DNA of 64,000 bases from Amoebophrya sp. A120 (lineage: Eukaryota; Sar; Dinophyceae; Syndiniales; Amoebophryaceae), in the NCBI GenBank assembly GCA_905178155.1, contig CAJINV010000007.1:3614265-3678264 (forward strand). Direction: 5' to 3'. The notes beneath the pieces are model-generated. The model was not told the DNA's origin. It did no database searches and worked only from the letters and a program-made list of their open reading frames with translations. Shown piece after piece: positions 11,611 through 23,488 of this stretch. The translations under genes and the position numbers were made by a program. The first letter of the stretch is position 1; every line of letters begins with the position of its first letter.

Positions 11611-13904
11611 ATCGCGACGACACGCCATGTGCTATAAATGCCTTTTCATCGACAACATCGACATCAGGATCATCAGAATAGAAACGAGAAGGATGAATGA
11701 AAGATCAAGAACTGAAGCTGCGCCCATTGAAGTTTCTGAAGCAGCAGTGCTTCCGAGTACGAGCACCACCCATCAATATGGAGCGGTGCGTTTAGCAAAT
11801 CCAAATGGTGTTCCCAACGGATATTCTTCGTCTTGTTGGACTGTGTTTTTTTTTGCTTTGCGTTGCTGTACAAATGAAAAAAAGCAAAAGCTCGATCCGG
11901 TAGATGAAAGTCCGGCACTTTGGTGCAATTTTGAGAAGGCGGGCGATGAGAAGCGAAAGCCCGGCGCCGTAAGAAGCCGAAAACCGGCCAGGGCTGAGGA
12001 CGGCACTCGGGCGATTCGTTGCGATTCCTCACCTGCGCCGCAACGGGACGGCAAGCGGGCCGGGCGGGGGAAGATAACGCGGGCCAAGGAATCCGGAACG
12101 CCCAACCCCTACGAGGCGCGGCCAAGGGCAGACGGGCGCGGTTCGCTGGGGGGGGGCGGGTCTGTATTGGCGCCGGGTATGGCGCTTCCCCGTCGAGCGC
12201 CCGCCCGCGCGGCGCCCGCTGCGTCTCGGCCCGCGTTTTCGTGCGCCGGCGCCTTCGTGAGCCGGCCCCTTCCGTTTAGATAGGAACGAGGCCCCTGGCC
12301 CGCCGGGGTCGGCAGACTCGGAGGGCCGGCCTTGGCCGGGTGGGCGGCCCGAAGGGGGCCGCGAACCGGGCGCCGCACTCGCGGCCAATATATGTTGCGC
12401 CGGGCTCCGCAAAGTACAAGCGAAGGCCGCGACGGCTGGCAGGCCGGTGGGGGGGGGGGGGCGGCAGAGGATCCCAGCGCGCACGATTGGCGTTGTTGGC
12501 AGTCCACTTCGGAAAGTGGGCAGATGGGCGCGCGGCTCCGCAGCCTGCAGAAGACCGCGCCGCCTCTGGCCGGCGTGCCGGAAAAGCGTGGGGTTGTCTG
12601 CCCGCAATCCCGGGCCCCGCAGTCCCGGATCATCTCGCCGACCTTGACGCGCTGACTTCTTGGGACTTGGCATACTCTCCGGGAGGACCTGGCCCCTTGC
12701 CGTGCCGTGCCCCGATGAATTGCGAGGCTAGGAGGCCGCCTCCCCCCGGGCAGGCAGTCTATCAATTCCCCGCGCTGAGCCGGCGCGCGCCTTCTTCCAT
12801 CAGCAGCCGGCTGAGCGCCGCTGCCATCTGTCTCCGTACGCCCTAGGGGGTTCGAAGCAACACGCGCGCGGTGCTGGACACCGCTTGCATTGGGCTACAT
12901 TTTCTCTGCGGGCGAGGCACTGCTTTCCTCTGCGAAATTTTTAGAGCAAAAGGGGCACGAGGCCGAGGAAGGAGCGGCGAACGAAGCAGGTACGGCAAAG
13001 CGCTGCCGTGTGTGTGCCCGGTGGGTGCATGCCGTGCCTGTGGGTCGTCCTCCTGATACATAGAAAGCGCGGCGCCGGCCCCGGTCGGGCCGGGAGCCTG
13101 GCGAGTGGCCTCCCAGGAGCGGACCAGACTTCCTCGCGCTCTTCATGTTTTTCGGCGAGCGGTGGCCTGTGGCCCCGCCCCCTTTCTGTGTGCCCCCCCC
13201 CCGCGGGGGCCATGCGCCGCGGGCAGCCAGCCAGCCAGCCAGCGCGCCCGCCCCTGCGTGGAGGTGGCGCGCGTTCTTTTTCTTGAGTGTTGGCGAAGCC
13301 CAAGGGCTTGCCCTTTTCTTTGTTGTGGGTCGGTGCGTCGGATGGCACCCATGTGACCTTTCTGCGGTGCGCGACCTGGCATATGTTCTTCTGTTGGTCG
13401 CCTGCTTGTACTTGTAGCACCGGTTGCCGCCGGCCGCGCCCGGCAGGCTCGCTGTCTCTCTTTGTTGGCTATCAGGCCGCGCCAATAGAGAAAGGCGGGG
13501 CGGGGGTGGGCGCCTCGTTTTCTTGGCCTGCCTGGCTTGGCCTACATCATTGTCGTATCGCAGCTACAAGATGAACGACCTCTGTTGGTGTTGCCGACCC
13601 CATTTGAATGGCGGAATTGAGTTGGGTCGTGTAGCTGATCAACCAGCGAAATTGTTCGCCACAACTACGACGAATTGCACCCATGGATGCGCTTGCCATT
13701 TATGCAGCCTCGCCCATGGTCGTGGGAGCGCAGTGTATGTAATTGCCACCGGTATCGTATGTTTGTAATACGAAACCAAAAGCGACGGACGACTGTCATC
13801 AAGGTCAAGCTGAAGCTAGGAGGGACCACAGAGAGAGCAAGGCACGAGCGGCGCAAACCTACTCACATCAGGCAATCTGTGTTTACCGAGTTCTTTTCCA
13901 TTCT
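11611..13904. other. Gene-free region with GC-rich island (about 11.9-13.6 kb)
   Basis: No recognisable gene. The central part is very rich in G+C (runs of G, GCCGGC and GCGCGC words) and is open in several frames on both strands only because stop codons are rare. A short CAGC-type tandem repeat lies near 13228-13245. I see no terminal repeats defining the island. Confidence 0.55.
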
Positions 13905-13939
13905 TAAGAGCGGGGTCACAAACTCATTCGTTAACTCCC

Positions 13940-13985
13940 CACCGGAGTTACGGACCAACCGGCCGGGTGGTCCTTAACTCCGGTG
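13940..13985. repeat. Left subterminal palindrome of MITE-like element 1
   Basis: CACCGGAGTTA at one side pairs with TAACTCCGGTG at the other, with a CCGGCCGG-like centre, so the strand can fold into one long hairpin. The matching copy is at 15329-15373. Confidence 0.85.
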
Positions 13986-15328
13986 CCCCAAATGTTGCCT
14001 TAGAGAGAGGCAACAACGAAATTAATCCTTATCCGCCCCCCCGGCGAATAAGCCGGGGGTGGGCCCCATCTTGTCCGCGCGCCGACGGGCCGCGCTGGTG
14101 TAGCCTAGGCAAAGTGACCCGGCGCCCTCATTGCCTGGAGGACCCGGATATGCCCACAGCATGCCGTCGGTCTTTGTGGTGTTGAAAAAGTAACAGGCCC
14201 AACATTTGAAAGCGCCACACTGCCGGGGTTGCTTCAGACTAAAGGACGACTGGGCAACATTTGGGGCGCGCTTGGGAAATTCGCCACGCAAGAAACTGCC
14301 GCGCAAGTAGCAACGGACACGCAATTGCAAGATCAGAGCCAGAATCTGCCCTGCAGAAACTGCTGCCATATTTAGCGCGAGGGCCAAGGAGCTTCCTCGC
14401 TTCGCGCCTTCAGGCTATTGGGTTACTTGCTAGACCATGTCGATGCCGCCTTGCTCTTGGGCAGTGGCCTAGGGTCCGAAGCGAGAGGCGCCGCGGGCTA
14501 AGGCTTTGCTTTAGCCTGCGCGCGCGGCTCCCTGAAGGAGGTTCGCCTGTGCAAACCGATGGCCATGGCCGCCCCTGCTTTTGCAATGGGTTCACTCAAA
14601 AAGACAGCAGGGCAGCAATGCCCAGGGTTGCGCACCCAGAGTCCTACCCACTCTATTAAATGTGGAGCGCCGTCGTTGGTAAAATTCCCTCCGGTGGTGT
14701 GCTCAATGTATATCATCGCACGGCAAACACGGCCACGAGGGGGGGGTAGCCATTTTCTGGGCCCCGGGCCGTGTTGTCCAATGTTTGTGGAAGCGCAAAC
14801 ATTGGGAGCGAGCGCAGCCTCCGCCGCGGCCGTAGTATTTATTTGGGCCGTGTAACTGACAGCCCCGCGCGGTCCACCTTTGTTTTCCGCCTTTTTCATG
14901 CCACCGCCGACCGACGTGCTTTAACTCTTCGCACCTTCGGCGCGGCGCAAGTGTTCCTTCGCCCGAAGTGCAGGAAGGCAGGCCATGGGGCCCAGTGAGG
15001 TTTTCTCGCCTCACCCGGTGTCGCAGCCTACTTTTGGGAAACCCGCGCGCCCCCGTTTTGTGCGACGGGTTGTGACTCGCAGCCAGCAGTCGTCGCAAAC
15101 CCCACACGCAGCGGAGCATCGCAGCCACGTAGTACGTAGCAGCGATGAGCGGGCTGTTCCCGGTTTTGGTGTAGCAGCGATGACAGTATCGCAGCCACAT
15201 GACCGGGCTGTTTCCGGTGCTGGTAGCAGTGATGACCGGGCTGTTCCCGGTTCTGGCGATAGCACTTTATTCCGGATTGTTCCCGGTTCTGGGGCTCACC
15301 AGATAGTACGTAAAGCAACATTTTGGGC

Positions 15329-15373
15329 ACCGGAGTTAAGGACCACCCGGCCGGTTGGTCCGTAACTCCGGTG
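15329..15373. repeat. Right subterminal palindrome of MITE-like element 1
   Basis: Inverse copy of the palindrome at 13940-13985, ending 32 bp inside the right terminus of the element. Confidence 0.85.
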
Positions 15374-15445
15374 GGGAGTTAACGAATGAGTTTGTGACCC
15401 CGCTCTAAGAGGACGAAAAAATATTAGCTCTATCATCTCAAAAAA

Positions 15446-15883
15446 ATGGGCGACATCTCCGTGCACGTGATTTCCAAACTGGGCAAACCCTCTGTCGCCG
15501 ACGCCACAGTGGAGGTTTTCTACTCGGCCGACAAGTCCACCAAGCTTCTCGGCACCAGCAGCTCTTCCTCCTCGTCGTGGCAACTTCTGTCCACGACCAA
15601 CCTATCCGAGCACGGGGGGAACGACGAACTCGTGAAGCCGGGGGACTTAAAACAGGGCTTGTACGCGATACAGTTCGACTTCGCAAAACTTGACACCGCA
15701 GCCAAGCAACTGTACCGGAAAAACGAGGACGGGTCGTTTGATCCGTTGAACCCCGGCGGCTGGTTTTTGGCGAATTCCTGCGTTTTCGTGTTAGACATAG
15801 CGGACGAGAAGTCGTTCAACCACTTGGTGTTGAGCATCGGGGACAAGGAAATCACTGCTAGACCGGGCGTGAGACAGCACTGA
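15446..15883 (+). CDS. URAH: 5-hydroxyisourate hydrolase (transthyretin-like)
   Basis: 145-residue single-exon protein. HIUase hydrolyses 5-hydroxyisourate, the urate oxidase product, to OHCU. Evidence: the start ISVHVISKLGKP matches the family LSTHVLDxxxGxP strand with the first catalytic His; QGLYAIQFDF matches the GxYxLxFDT strand; GGWFLANSCVFVLDI.....FNHLVLS matches FxPxVxVxFxxxxxxxHYHVPLLLS. Oddities: a Ser-rich insertion near residues 38-50, no obvious catalytic Arg in the TNxDGR position, and the usual C-terminal YRGS is replaced by ITARPGVRQH. The start codon lies only 40 bp from the right end of a MITE-like element. Its position beside uricase, UraD and XDH genes strongly supports the role; a transthyretin-like protein without HIUase activity is the alternative. 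Confidence 0.75.
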   Translation: MGDISVHVISKLGKPSVADATVEVFYSADKSTKLLGTSSSSSSSWQLLSTTNLSEHGGNDELVKPGDLKQGLYAIQFDFAKLDTAAKQLYRKNEDGSFDPLNPGGWFLANSCVFVLDIADEKSFNHLVLSIGDKEITARPGVRQH

Positions 15884-16394
15884 TTGTAGTCTTTGTTTTG
15901 AGGAAAAATGGATCCCGAGTACGGTGGCAAGGAATTCCAAGAACCAACTCTAGACGGAGAATAATAAATAAACATCAGGAGCCGCAAGAAAACACGAGTT
16001 GAAGACTCATGCGTCGCGTTGTTTCGCATTGGCATTTGAAACCACTCGTAGTGTTGTTGTTTCTGCTGGACTAGAAGAGTGCGCACTATCTACGATCTAG
16101 AAAAATCACACCTTCCCGCATAGATCATCACAAACCAGAACTACATTGCATGAGAGCGAGAGCGGAGGCAAGTACAATCGAGAGGGAGAGCACGGGCCCT
16201 CAAAAGGGAGTTGTAGGAGCAAGTGAGTAAACGATGATCAGCTTCCATGACCATCTCCGATGAAGTAGGATCCAGCTTATCTATGGATGATCATGATTCA
16301 AGGAAGATCAAAAAAAGAACATCAAGACGAAGGCCATTGGGTGGGCTAAAAATGTGAAGACGGCCGTACTTGCGGTCGTAAGTGTCGTGCCAAC
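15884..16394. other. Short intergenic spacer
   Basis: About 510 bp between the HIUase stop and the malate synthase fusion start. No gene, repeat or recognisable regulatory site seen. Confidence 0.5.
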
Positions 16395-19300
16395 ATGATG
16401 TCGGACGACGACTACTGCTCGGAAGTGCCGCACTTCCGCCGGTACTTGCCGTACCCAAGTCTACTCCTAAACAGCACCGAGGACACTTCCATCAATGAGC
16501 TCGAGCGCCAGCTTTTACCAACAGAGGCCGCGAGGAAGGTGTTTCGAAGGCTCCTCCAAGCCCTGTATAAGCCCCAGAAGCTCTCCGCGCTGTTTGCGAA
16601 GCGGGCCGAGGACCGACACTTCGTCGACACCATGACGAAGCACTGTTTCGAAAAGAACCAGGCGAACTTGTTGCGAAAAAATAAATCAACCAGGATTTTT
16701 TCAGACACCAGAGAAGCGGGAGTTGTAAATGACGACTCTTCTTCATACGGGAGGTTCCACGACTGGGTTGATAAGGAGTACCCCACGGTTTTGGGGAAAC
16801 AAGATTTGAGCGGAAGGGTGGTCGTTGGGACAACGAGGGAAAGTTCCTCCAGTACGAGCAAAGCAACCACGTCGTCGCCAACAACTCAGATTGCATCCAA
16901 AGGCAAAAAAGCCGTCGTAACCTACTTCGCTCCTTCGACCACTGCAAAAATCTCTGCCGACGCGATGAACTGCCTGCAGCTTTCCGCATTGGCCGGCTCG
17001 GGTGAACAAATTCCGGAGTCGATCAAAGCCAAGCTGGATTCCAAACAGTACGAGGTAATGTGGGGCGCGGACTGTGAGGATAGTTGCTCCCCCGAGCCAG
17101 TGGAATTCGTCAAATCGTGTAAAAACTTTTTAGAAGCGGCGTACGGGGATGGAATTGGATTCGGAACTACAACTACTGGCATGAAGAAAACATCTCAAAT
17201 TAAACCGGTGCAGCGTCTCCCGGGGCTGGAAGTCCCTTCCGCCGGCCACACAATGACGGAGGACAAGCAAAACCCAGCGCCGCTGCACCTGGTCGCGTTC
17301 TGCTACCATTTGGTCTACTTGTACGAAAAAAATGTTTCATCTTCAAGCGGGAAAGGAAACGCGGAAGACGAAGAGGATGTCGTAGAGGCAGCTCCACTAA
17401 ATTTGCTCTTCTACATTCCCAAAATGGAAACCGCTGCTGAAGCGGAGTACTGGCGGGACCTAGCGGATAGCGCGGAGGAGTTTTTTGCAGCGGAACTGAA
17501 GGCGAAGTTCTTTTTCAAAATCCAATACCTTGTCGTTTTCGAGAACCCCCGCGCGTTTTTGCAGATGGAGGACATCAAAGACGTGCTTTGTCGTGCGGAT
17601 GGGGACCGAAATGTTGACAACCGCAGTGAAAAAAATCCGTCGAACAAGATGAAAACTAAATCGCGTTTCGCTGGCGGGTCACTGGGTTGGCACGACTTCC
17701 TCGCGGCGACCGCAAGGCTTTTCAAGAACGACGGGAACTACGAAATACCGAGAAAATCCAGGCAAGATTTGGTGATCACGAGCATGAAGAAGAGTCACGA
17801 GAAAGTCGCCCGGGTCTGTGCGGGTAGAAGCGGGATCGACAGCACGGACGATGCGGACGGTGTGTCCTCGAGTGCTGATGGATTTGCACCCACGTTCGCT
17901 ATCGGCGGCATGTATGGGGTGATACCGCTACACCTTGCCAATAAAGACAACGATATGGATAAAAATTCCCAGCCAGCTGCAGGAATACAGCCGATGAAAC
18001 CTCCCCCTGCTAGGCAGCTTCCCTCCCTCGACAACTGGATTTACAGCGAACTCGCCGCCTTCACGGGTTTGGTCAAGGATGTCTTCACGCAGCGCGCCCG
18101 CGGCCTGCACGGCTTCTGGATTGCGCAGATAGAGTACGTGCTGCCTGCGCTTCAATTGGTCGAGATGTGGGATAACGCTAGTTCTTGCACGGAAAATGAG
18201 ACAAAGATTGACGATTCCACTGCAGCAACCACAAAAAAGGGGGACATCATCAACCTCACTCAACTGGAAAATGACCTCTCAACCCTGTTCCAACAGCGCG
18301 TTAACACCGTCTTCGACCGTCACTGCGATTTGAAGGAAGGTCTCGCGGCTCTGTCGAAGGCGGGGAAGACGCCGACGAACAGTAAGAGAACGACGAACAT
18401 TCACGCGAGGGAGTCCGTGCAGCCTTGCGTGAAACACGTATTGAAGTTTGTCAAAGAGAGTCTGCTTGTGGTGAATCAGAAAACTGCAGAAATGGCTGAC
18501 CACGCAAGTGCAGCGGCTCCTGGTGCTCTGCATCTTGATTCAGCGATCAAAACTACTGCCCAACAAGAAGCCGCTCTCATCTCAACAACCTCCTACGACG
18601 ACCGCGTGGCCCTCGCTGCGCACGTGACGGAGGACAAAAGATCCTTCGACCACGCGCAAGAAATCCGGTACAACGTACGGCAAAGTCTGCTTTACATGAT
18701 CGCGTGGCTGCAGCGGGACTGCTGCTCCCCGCTGCCGGCGGAACAAATGCTCCCGTCCGCGTCGGTCGGGGACAGCACAAAAGTTCCGGTTTTCGTCCTG
18801 GACGACTTGGCAACCTTGGAAAGGAGTCGCTGGCAGCTGTGGCACGATTTGGTCTACGGGGTTTTTGTATGCATTGCAAAAGTATCGTACTAGTATAAAT
18901 CGCAATACAAATAATTTTTCCAGAAGGAAAAATGGAATTTGTAATGCTGATTTCGCTAAGAAACAAGATTTGTAATGCATGACTGCAATTACTACGAGTG
19001 CGATACTTTTGCACAGGATATTTTGGCGAGGACAAGTTCTTGAAGATTGTCATGGAGGAAAGGGGAAAGATTGAAGAAGATGCTGGGGGGAAAGAAAAAA
19101 CCGATGAAATGACTACGAAGAAGAAAACAACTGGAATATCAACTGCTGTGGCTTGTAAAAATATTGCGGACCTGGCCGTGCGGATTCTGTTGCAACTCGT
19201 GCTGGATCGCTCCAACCCCGTGGAATTCGTGACGGAGCTGCTTGTGCCAGCGACTTTGCTGGTAACGGAACTTTATTTTGGAGAGGGATCTACTTCTACT

Positions 19301-22300
19301 TCATCGTCATCCTCCCTTTCGGCCGACGCGACTGCTTTTTCCGGCACCGTCGACGCGAAGAGCAAGAAAGCGCGTTCTGCTCCATCGTCAAAACGCCAGC
19401 TTGCTGATGAAATTGAAAAACGTCAAGAACTAAATCCACTCCTCAGCCTTCTCTACAAACACGAACGACAACTCCGGGCCACGACGAGCAAGAAGCATTT
19501 CTGGCTTCCGGACGAAAACAAATTTACGGAATTCTGCACCTATTTTGAAAAAATATGTCCAAAAGATGCGGACCTAGCGATCGCGATGGCGCAGAAGCAA
19601 GCGGAAAACGGGGATATCACTTGCGACACTGATTGCCTCACGGCGGTGACGCTCCACTATTCTTTTGGAATAAGCAGCAGTGCAGTTCCTGGAGGAGGTC
19701 CAGCATCTGGAGCAGTTTCAGGTAAAAGCTTCGAAAAAATGCAGGAGCCGTTGTACAATTTGCGGAAACTGTTTTTGGAGGAGGATCACAAGGCTGCTGC
19801 AATTGAAGCAGGAGAACCGGAAGCAGAAGAAGAGGACTCAGCCGCGATCTGGATCTCCGATACCTACCAGTTCCGTTGGCGCAAGTTGAAGAAGACCGCG
19901 GAAAGGATTTTGAAAAGGCACCCGAAAGTCCCCGGGGTGAGCTTTAGCTTGCTCAGGCCGGAAGATCATTATCATGCGACAGGTCCTCGAGGAGCTCCAC
20001 TACGGTGCAAGATCGCGCAAAATATCACCGCCGGTTTTGCGCACGGCGATTTCGAAACGATTTCGGAGCAAAGAGTTGCAGTGGGCGCGAAAGCAAACGG
20101 CGCGTCAAGAACTTCTTCTACTACAGGGACGACGAGTCAGGTGAGCAGTGGCAGAAGGCAACTGAATCTGTGTTACAACGCGAAGGAAAACAAGACTAGC
20201 TCTCCTGACTCCGCATCATACAGAAAGAAATCCTTCTCATGTGTCAGATCATCTTCCGCGACCACCAGCGGATCCAACAGTCAGCTTCCACTCTTAGAAG
20301 AGGAAGAGGACGAGTTGGAGCACAAACCCAATCTCCTCCGACCCGGTCACAAACTCCAAATCGCTTCCCTATCGAAGACGATTGCAGCGGCAATGGCTTT
20401 GGAGCATTTCAAGAAGGAAAAGATCAACGTCTTTACCACGTCCGTGAATGAAGAGTTCAGGAGAATTGCGAGGAAAAGGAAAATGAAGTTGGAAGACACT
20501 TTTCAACTGCAAAATGACCCGTCTTTGATGACGAAAACAAGCGAAGTAGAGGGGGAGACAAAAACGGAGGGCTCGTTCGCCGAATCCGTGAAGATCTGCC
20601 ATTTGATGAACCACTGCGGGTTAGGAATGCACTATATGGCGTTCTCGAGCGTTACATTCTCAACTGTTACATGATTTGTCATGCAAAATGAGCATCAACG
20701 TCCACACGGTGAAGCTACTTCGCATGACAAATTTTTGAAGGGCTAAACAGCATGGGAATCTGTGCCAAAATTGTAATGCAAGAGTTGCAAGATCCGCCCT
20801 TTCCCTGTTGCCATTCTTGCATGACAAATCCATGTAACAGTTGAGAATGTAACAATTGAGAATCCCATACACTACGTGTTTGGCTTGGAGAAAAGACCGA
20901 GGATAAAGTACCTTCTGGACAACCTGGAGAAGCACAAGTACGATCCGGAGGGGTTGATCGTCACTAGGAAACCTGGCTCGAAATTCCAGTACAGCGGCGG
21001 AGGGTTTCTGGTCCTGCAATTGTTGCTCGAGTTTTCCTACGACGATAAGCCGATCGGGGAAATATTGAGGACGGAGTTTCTGGCGAAAGCGGGAGGAAAT
21101 TCTGCTTTGAGGAAGTGGAACGTGTTCTCGACACATGAGGAGCTGTTGGAAGCGAGCACTGGTAGTTTTGGCGTGTTAAATGTTGAAAAACCGAATAAAG
21201 CTAGTGCCGGGACGTCTCCACTTATTCCCGCTGGCATTCCCGAAGGGCAACCACCGAAAATCCCCCCCGGAAGCGAATTTGCCAACGGTTACAAGGACGA
21301 CGGGTCTGTAGTCAGCCGGCTTTTCTTCCCCGAGCTCGCGGCTGGTGGGGAGTGTAGCTGCTTTGAAATGGCGGGATTTCTAGCCGATCTGTGCAATGCG
21401 TACAACGCAACATCAGAGACAGAAAACGATGATGTGCATCAAAGAACTGCAGCTGCTGGTGCAGAAGAACGTTCACCTTCGAACCACTACACCTTCCCGA
21501 TCTCCCACGACACGGCTGTGCAAATGCTGTACACCGACGGCAGGTTGGACAACGGATGTCAAGATTTTATGAAATCGGACCAGGGGCTCGGCACTTTCGT
21601 CACCTCGGTCGGACCCAACAAGGTCGCCTGCCACCAGGCGGCGAACGACGGATTTCGGGGCTTGTACTTAGTCTGTCTCAAAGGCCCCGACTGCGGGAAG
21701 GGAATTGTTTTGGTTTCCAATGGAGACAACGCCGCGGTCCCGTTTAATTGCGAGCTGGTTGCAGAAGTGTTGAGAATCGAGGGCTGGACCGGGTTGAAGA
21801 AGAGGCAAGAGAATGCAAAGCAGAGCACAAGCACTACTATTGCAGCATCTTCTGCCGCAGCTTCTTTCGATGTTGTCAGCCAAAATCTAAAACAAGCGGA
21901 AATTGTGAACCAGGGTCTGAAGCAATTGCTATTCGAGAAGCACTTCCAAGAAGACTTGCCAGCGGACAACCCTACCTGGGTGAAAAAACGGAGGAAGAAG
22001 GACGTTATTTCTGAAGCGAATGTAATATCCCCGTCAACTGTGAAAATCTTGAAGTGCAGCGACCAGCGGTTTTCGAGGGTGTCGAACTTGTTCAACAGTC
22101 AGTTCCTTCCGGTGTTTGAGCTGACCGCCTTCGGCCCCGACGGGAAGATTATGGACAGTTGGGAGACAAAGCGGCATTGCACGATAGAAGAAGGCGACTT
22201 TGTCCGCTTTTCGATTTCTGGTAACCCGCAACAGCGGAACAATTGCTTCAACTTGGTCTACATCAGCACTATTTATCACGACGGGAACCACGCGCCGGGG

Positions 22301-23488
22301 TGTGATTTGCGAATGGTGGATGGAAAAACAGGCGGCGCAATAAAATCTCTCTTCAACGGCAAAATCGAGCTACAGGGCCACTCCGCACATTGGATCTACC
22401 TACCAGAAAAGATCGACCCTTGTTCCGCGGACGATGAAGGAAATAGAACCGTTTTCGAGTTCCGCAACATTCCGGACGGTGGGATCTCCCGCCTTGGCTT
22501 CTTCAATAAGGATTACTTGTTGAGCCGCATTGCGCAGTTGGCAAAGGAGGCGGAAATTGGAGCGGAGGATCCTGAGCAATGGGCGGATTACATGGGATTT
22601 ATGAACTGGTATTACGATCTACCGAAGAAGCCAGCGGAGCCTGAAATTTTCCGAGCCCGCTACAAATTCGAAATCGGTAATCAGCAGAAGGAGCACGACG
22701 ACGCAACTCTTGACAAAGAGAACAGCGAAACTTCTGATGTAAGGGTTTCTGCTGCGGGTAACGTTGCTGCAGATCTTACAGACTCTTTTGCCGAGAATGT
22801 CCGCCTAAGCGCTGCGTCAGATGGCGCATCAAAACCATCGCTATCAAAGTTCGAACTCGTCAAGGTCACCAACCAGCACTATGGGAAGGCAGAGAGACTG
22901 TTTTCCTCAGACCCGCCTCTAGGTATGCATGACGGGTTTGAGACGAAACGAACCCGTGAAGTGGACGGGTTTCAAGAGGCAGTGTTTCGGGTTCCGGTAC
23001 TGATAGATAATTTCTAGATGAATCTAGGTACTTCTACTTTCTACAATACATGTTTGCGTTTGTGATTCCTGTATTCTTTGAACATACTGCTTCAGTTTTA
23101 CCTACGTCAACGAAAAAGAACCAAAACTTTTGTACAAAACAAACACCAGCATTCCCTGCTCCACGGCACGAGAACGAGCAGGCAGAAGCTTTCCGGCGCG
23201 GAGTTCGACTTTACCTATTTCGTCAACAACAATCCATCCTATGTCGAACTGCTATTGGGTGATTCGGAAACCGACCTGACCACCCAGCTGGTGCCAAAAA
23301 CGTTTTCCAAGCCGTACCGGGGAGACAAGATGGTGGTACCGATTACGGTGCAGCACGAGTTTGAAGAGGACAGTAGCGACGAGGAAGAGGAAATATTAGC
23401 ACAGCAGTTTGTCTTCATTGCAGTGAGGCTGTTCCCCTGTGGAGGGGTGAACAGGTTGAAATTTTTGTACAACGCTGGAGGTTCTTGA
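16395..23488 (+). CDS. Malate synthase / beta-lactamase-fold hydrolase / allantoicase fusion
   Basis: 2166 residues from exons 16395-18867, 19026-20634, 20875-22990, 23186-23488. Malate synthase domain (~1-960): ADCEDSCSP matches ADFEDSxxP; YIPKMET matches YLPKLES; metal ligand candidates are Glu in VVFENPRAF and Asp in LGWHDF; FAIGGMYGVIPL matches the HAMGGMxAxIPI segment; the catalytic-base Asp lies in LDDLATLERSR (family MEDAATAEISR). Serine-hydrolase domain (~1040-1680): SLSK (SxxK) near 1271, YSGGG near 1399 (class C YxN, Asn replaced), HQAANDGF and VLVSNGDNA. Allantoicase (~1735-2166), two repeats: DSWETKRH and IPDGGISRL, then DGFETKRTR and FPCGGVNRL. Known chemistry: allantoicase makes ureidoglycolate plus urea; malate synthase condenses glyoxylate with acetyl-CoA. 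Introns 1 and 2 are introner-like; intron 3 is GT-AG. No peroxisomal SKL-like end (AGGS). Confidence 0.85.
18868..19020. mobile_element. Introner-like element family C copy 2, in malate synthase region
   Basis: 153-bp element, same orientation as the copy at 4065. Inverted repeats share TGCAAAAGTATCGTAC; ends TAT and ATA. Duplication TTTTG at 18863-18867 and 19021-19025 is exact. Removal joins GVFGEDKFLKI in frame. Confidence 0.9.
20635..20869. mobile_element. Introner-like element family D copy 2, in serine-hydrolase region
   Basis: 235-bp element, inverted relative to the family member at 6116. Ends TATGGCGTTCTC and GAGAATCCCATA. Exact duplication CACTA at 20630-20634 and 20870-20874. Removal joins GLGMHYVFGLEK in frame. 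Confidence 0.9.

Larger units (their letters stand above)
13908..15405. mobile_element. MITE-like element, GAGCGGGG family, member 1
   Basis: 1498-bp element bounded by GAGCGGGGTCACAAACTC and its inverse. Target duplication TAA lies at 13905-13907 and 15406-15408. Immediately inside each end sits a ~45-bp near-palindrome (13940-13985 and 15329-15373; core CACCGGAGTTA ... TAACTCCGGTG). The interior has no credible transposase frame. At 15141-15298 a degenerate ~30-bp unit built on CGGGCTGTTCCCGGTT recurs. Confidence 0.85.

Noticed and set aside
12840-12870. GGTTCGAAG word as a tRNA T-loop
   Set aside because: No matching acceptor stem, D-loop or anticodon arm in the surrounding 80 bp.
13200-13260. 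Short GCCAGCCAGCCAG repeat as a CRISPR or functional repeat array
   Set aside because: A simple 4-bp slippage repeat of a few units with no spacers.
12029-13485. Several 150-220-codon frames on both strands in the GC-rich island
   Set aside because: Arg/Pro/Gly/Ala-rich translations present in all frames at once, as expected from stop-codon depletion in GC-rich DNA.
20360-21800. Reading the beta-lactamase-like domain as an antibiotic-resistance gene
   Set aside because: It lies inside a eukaryotic multi-exon fusion, has altered YxN and HxG motifs, and belongs to the broad serine-hydrolase family.
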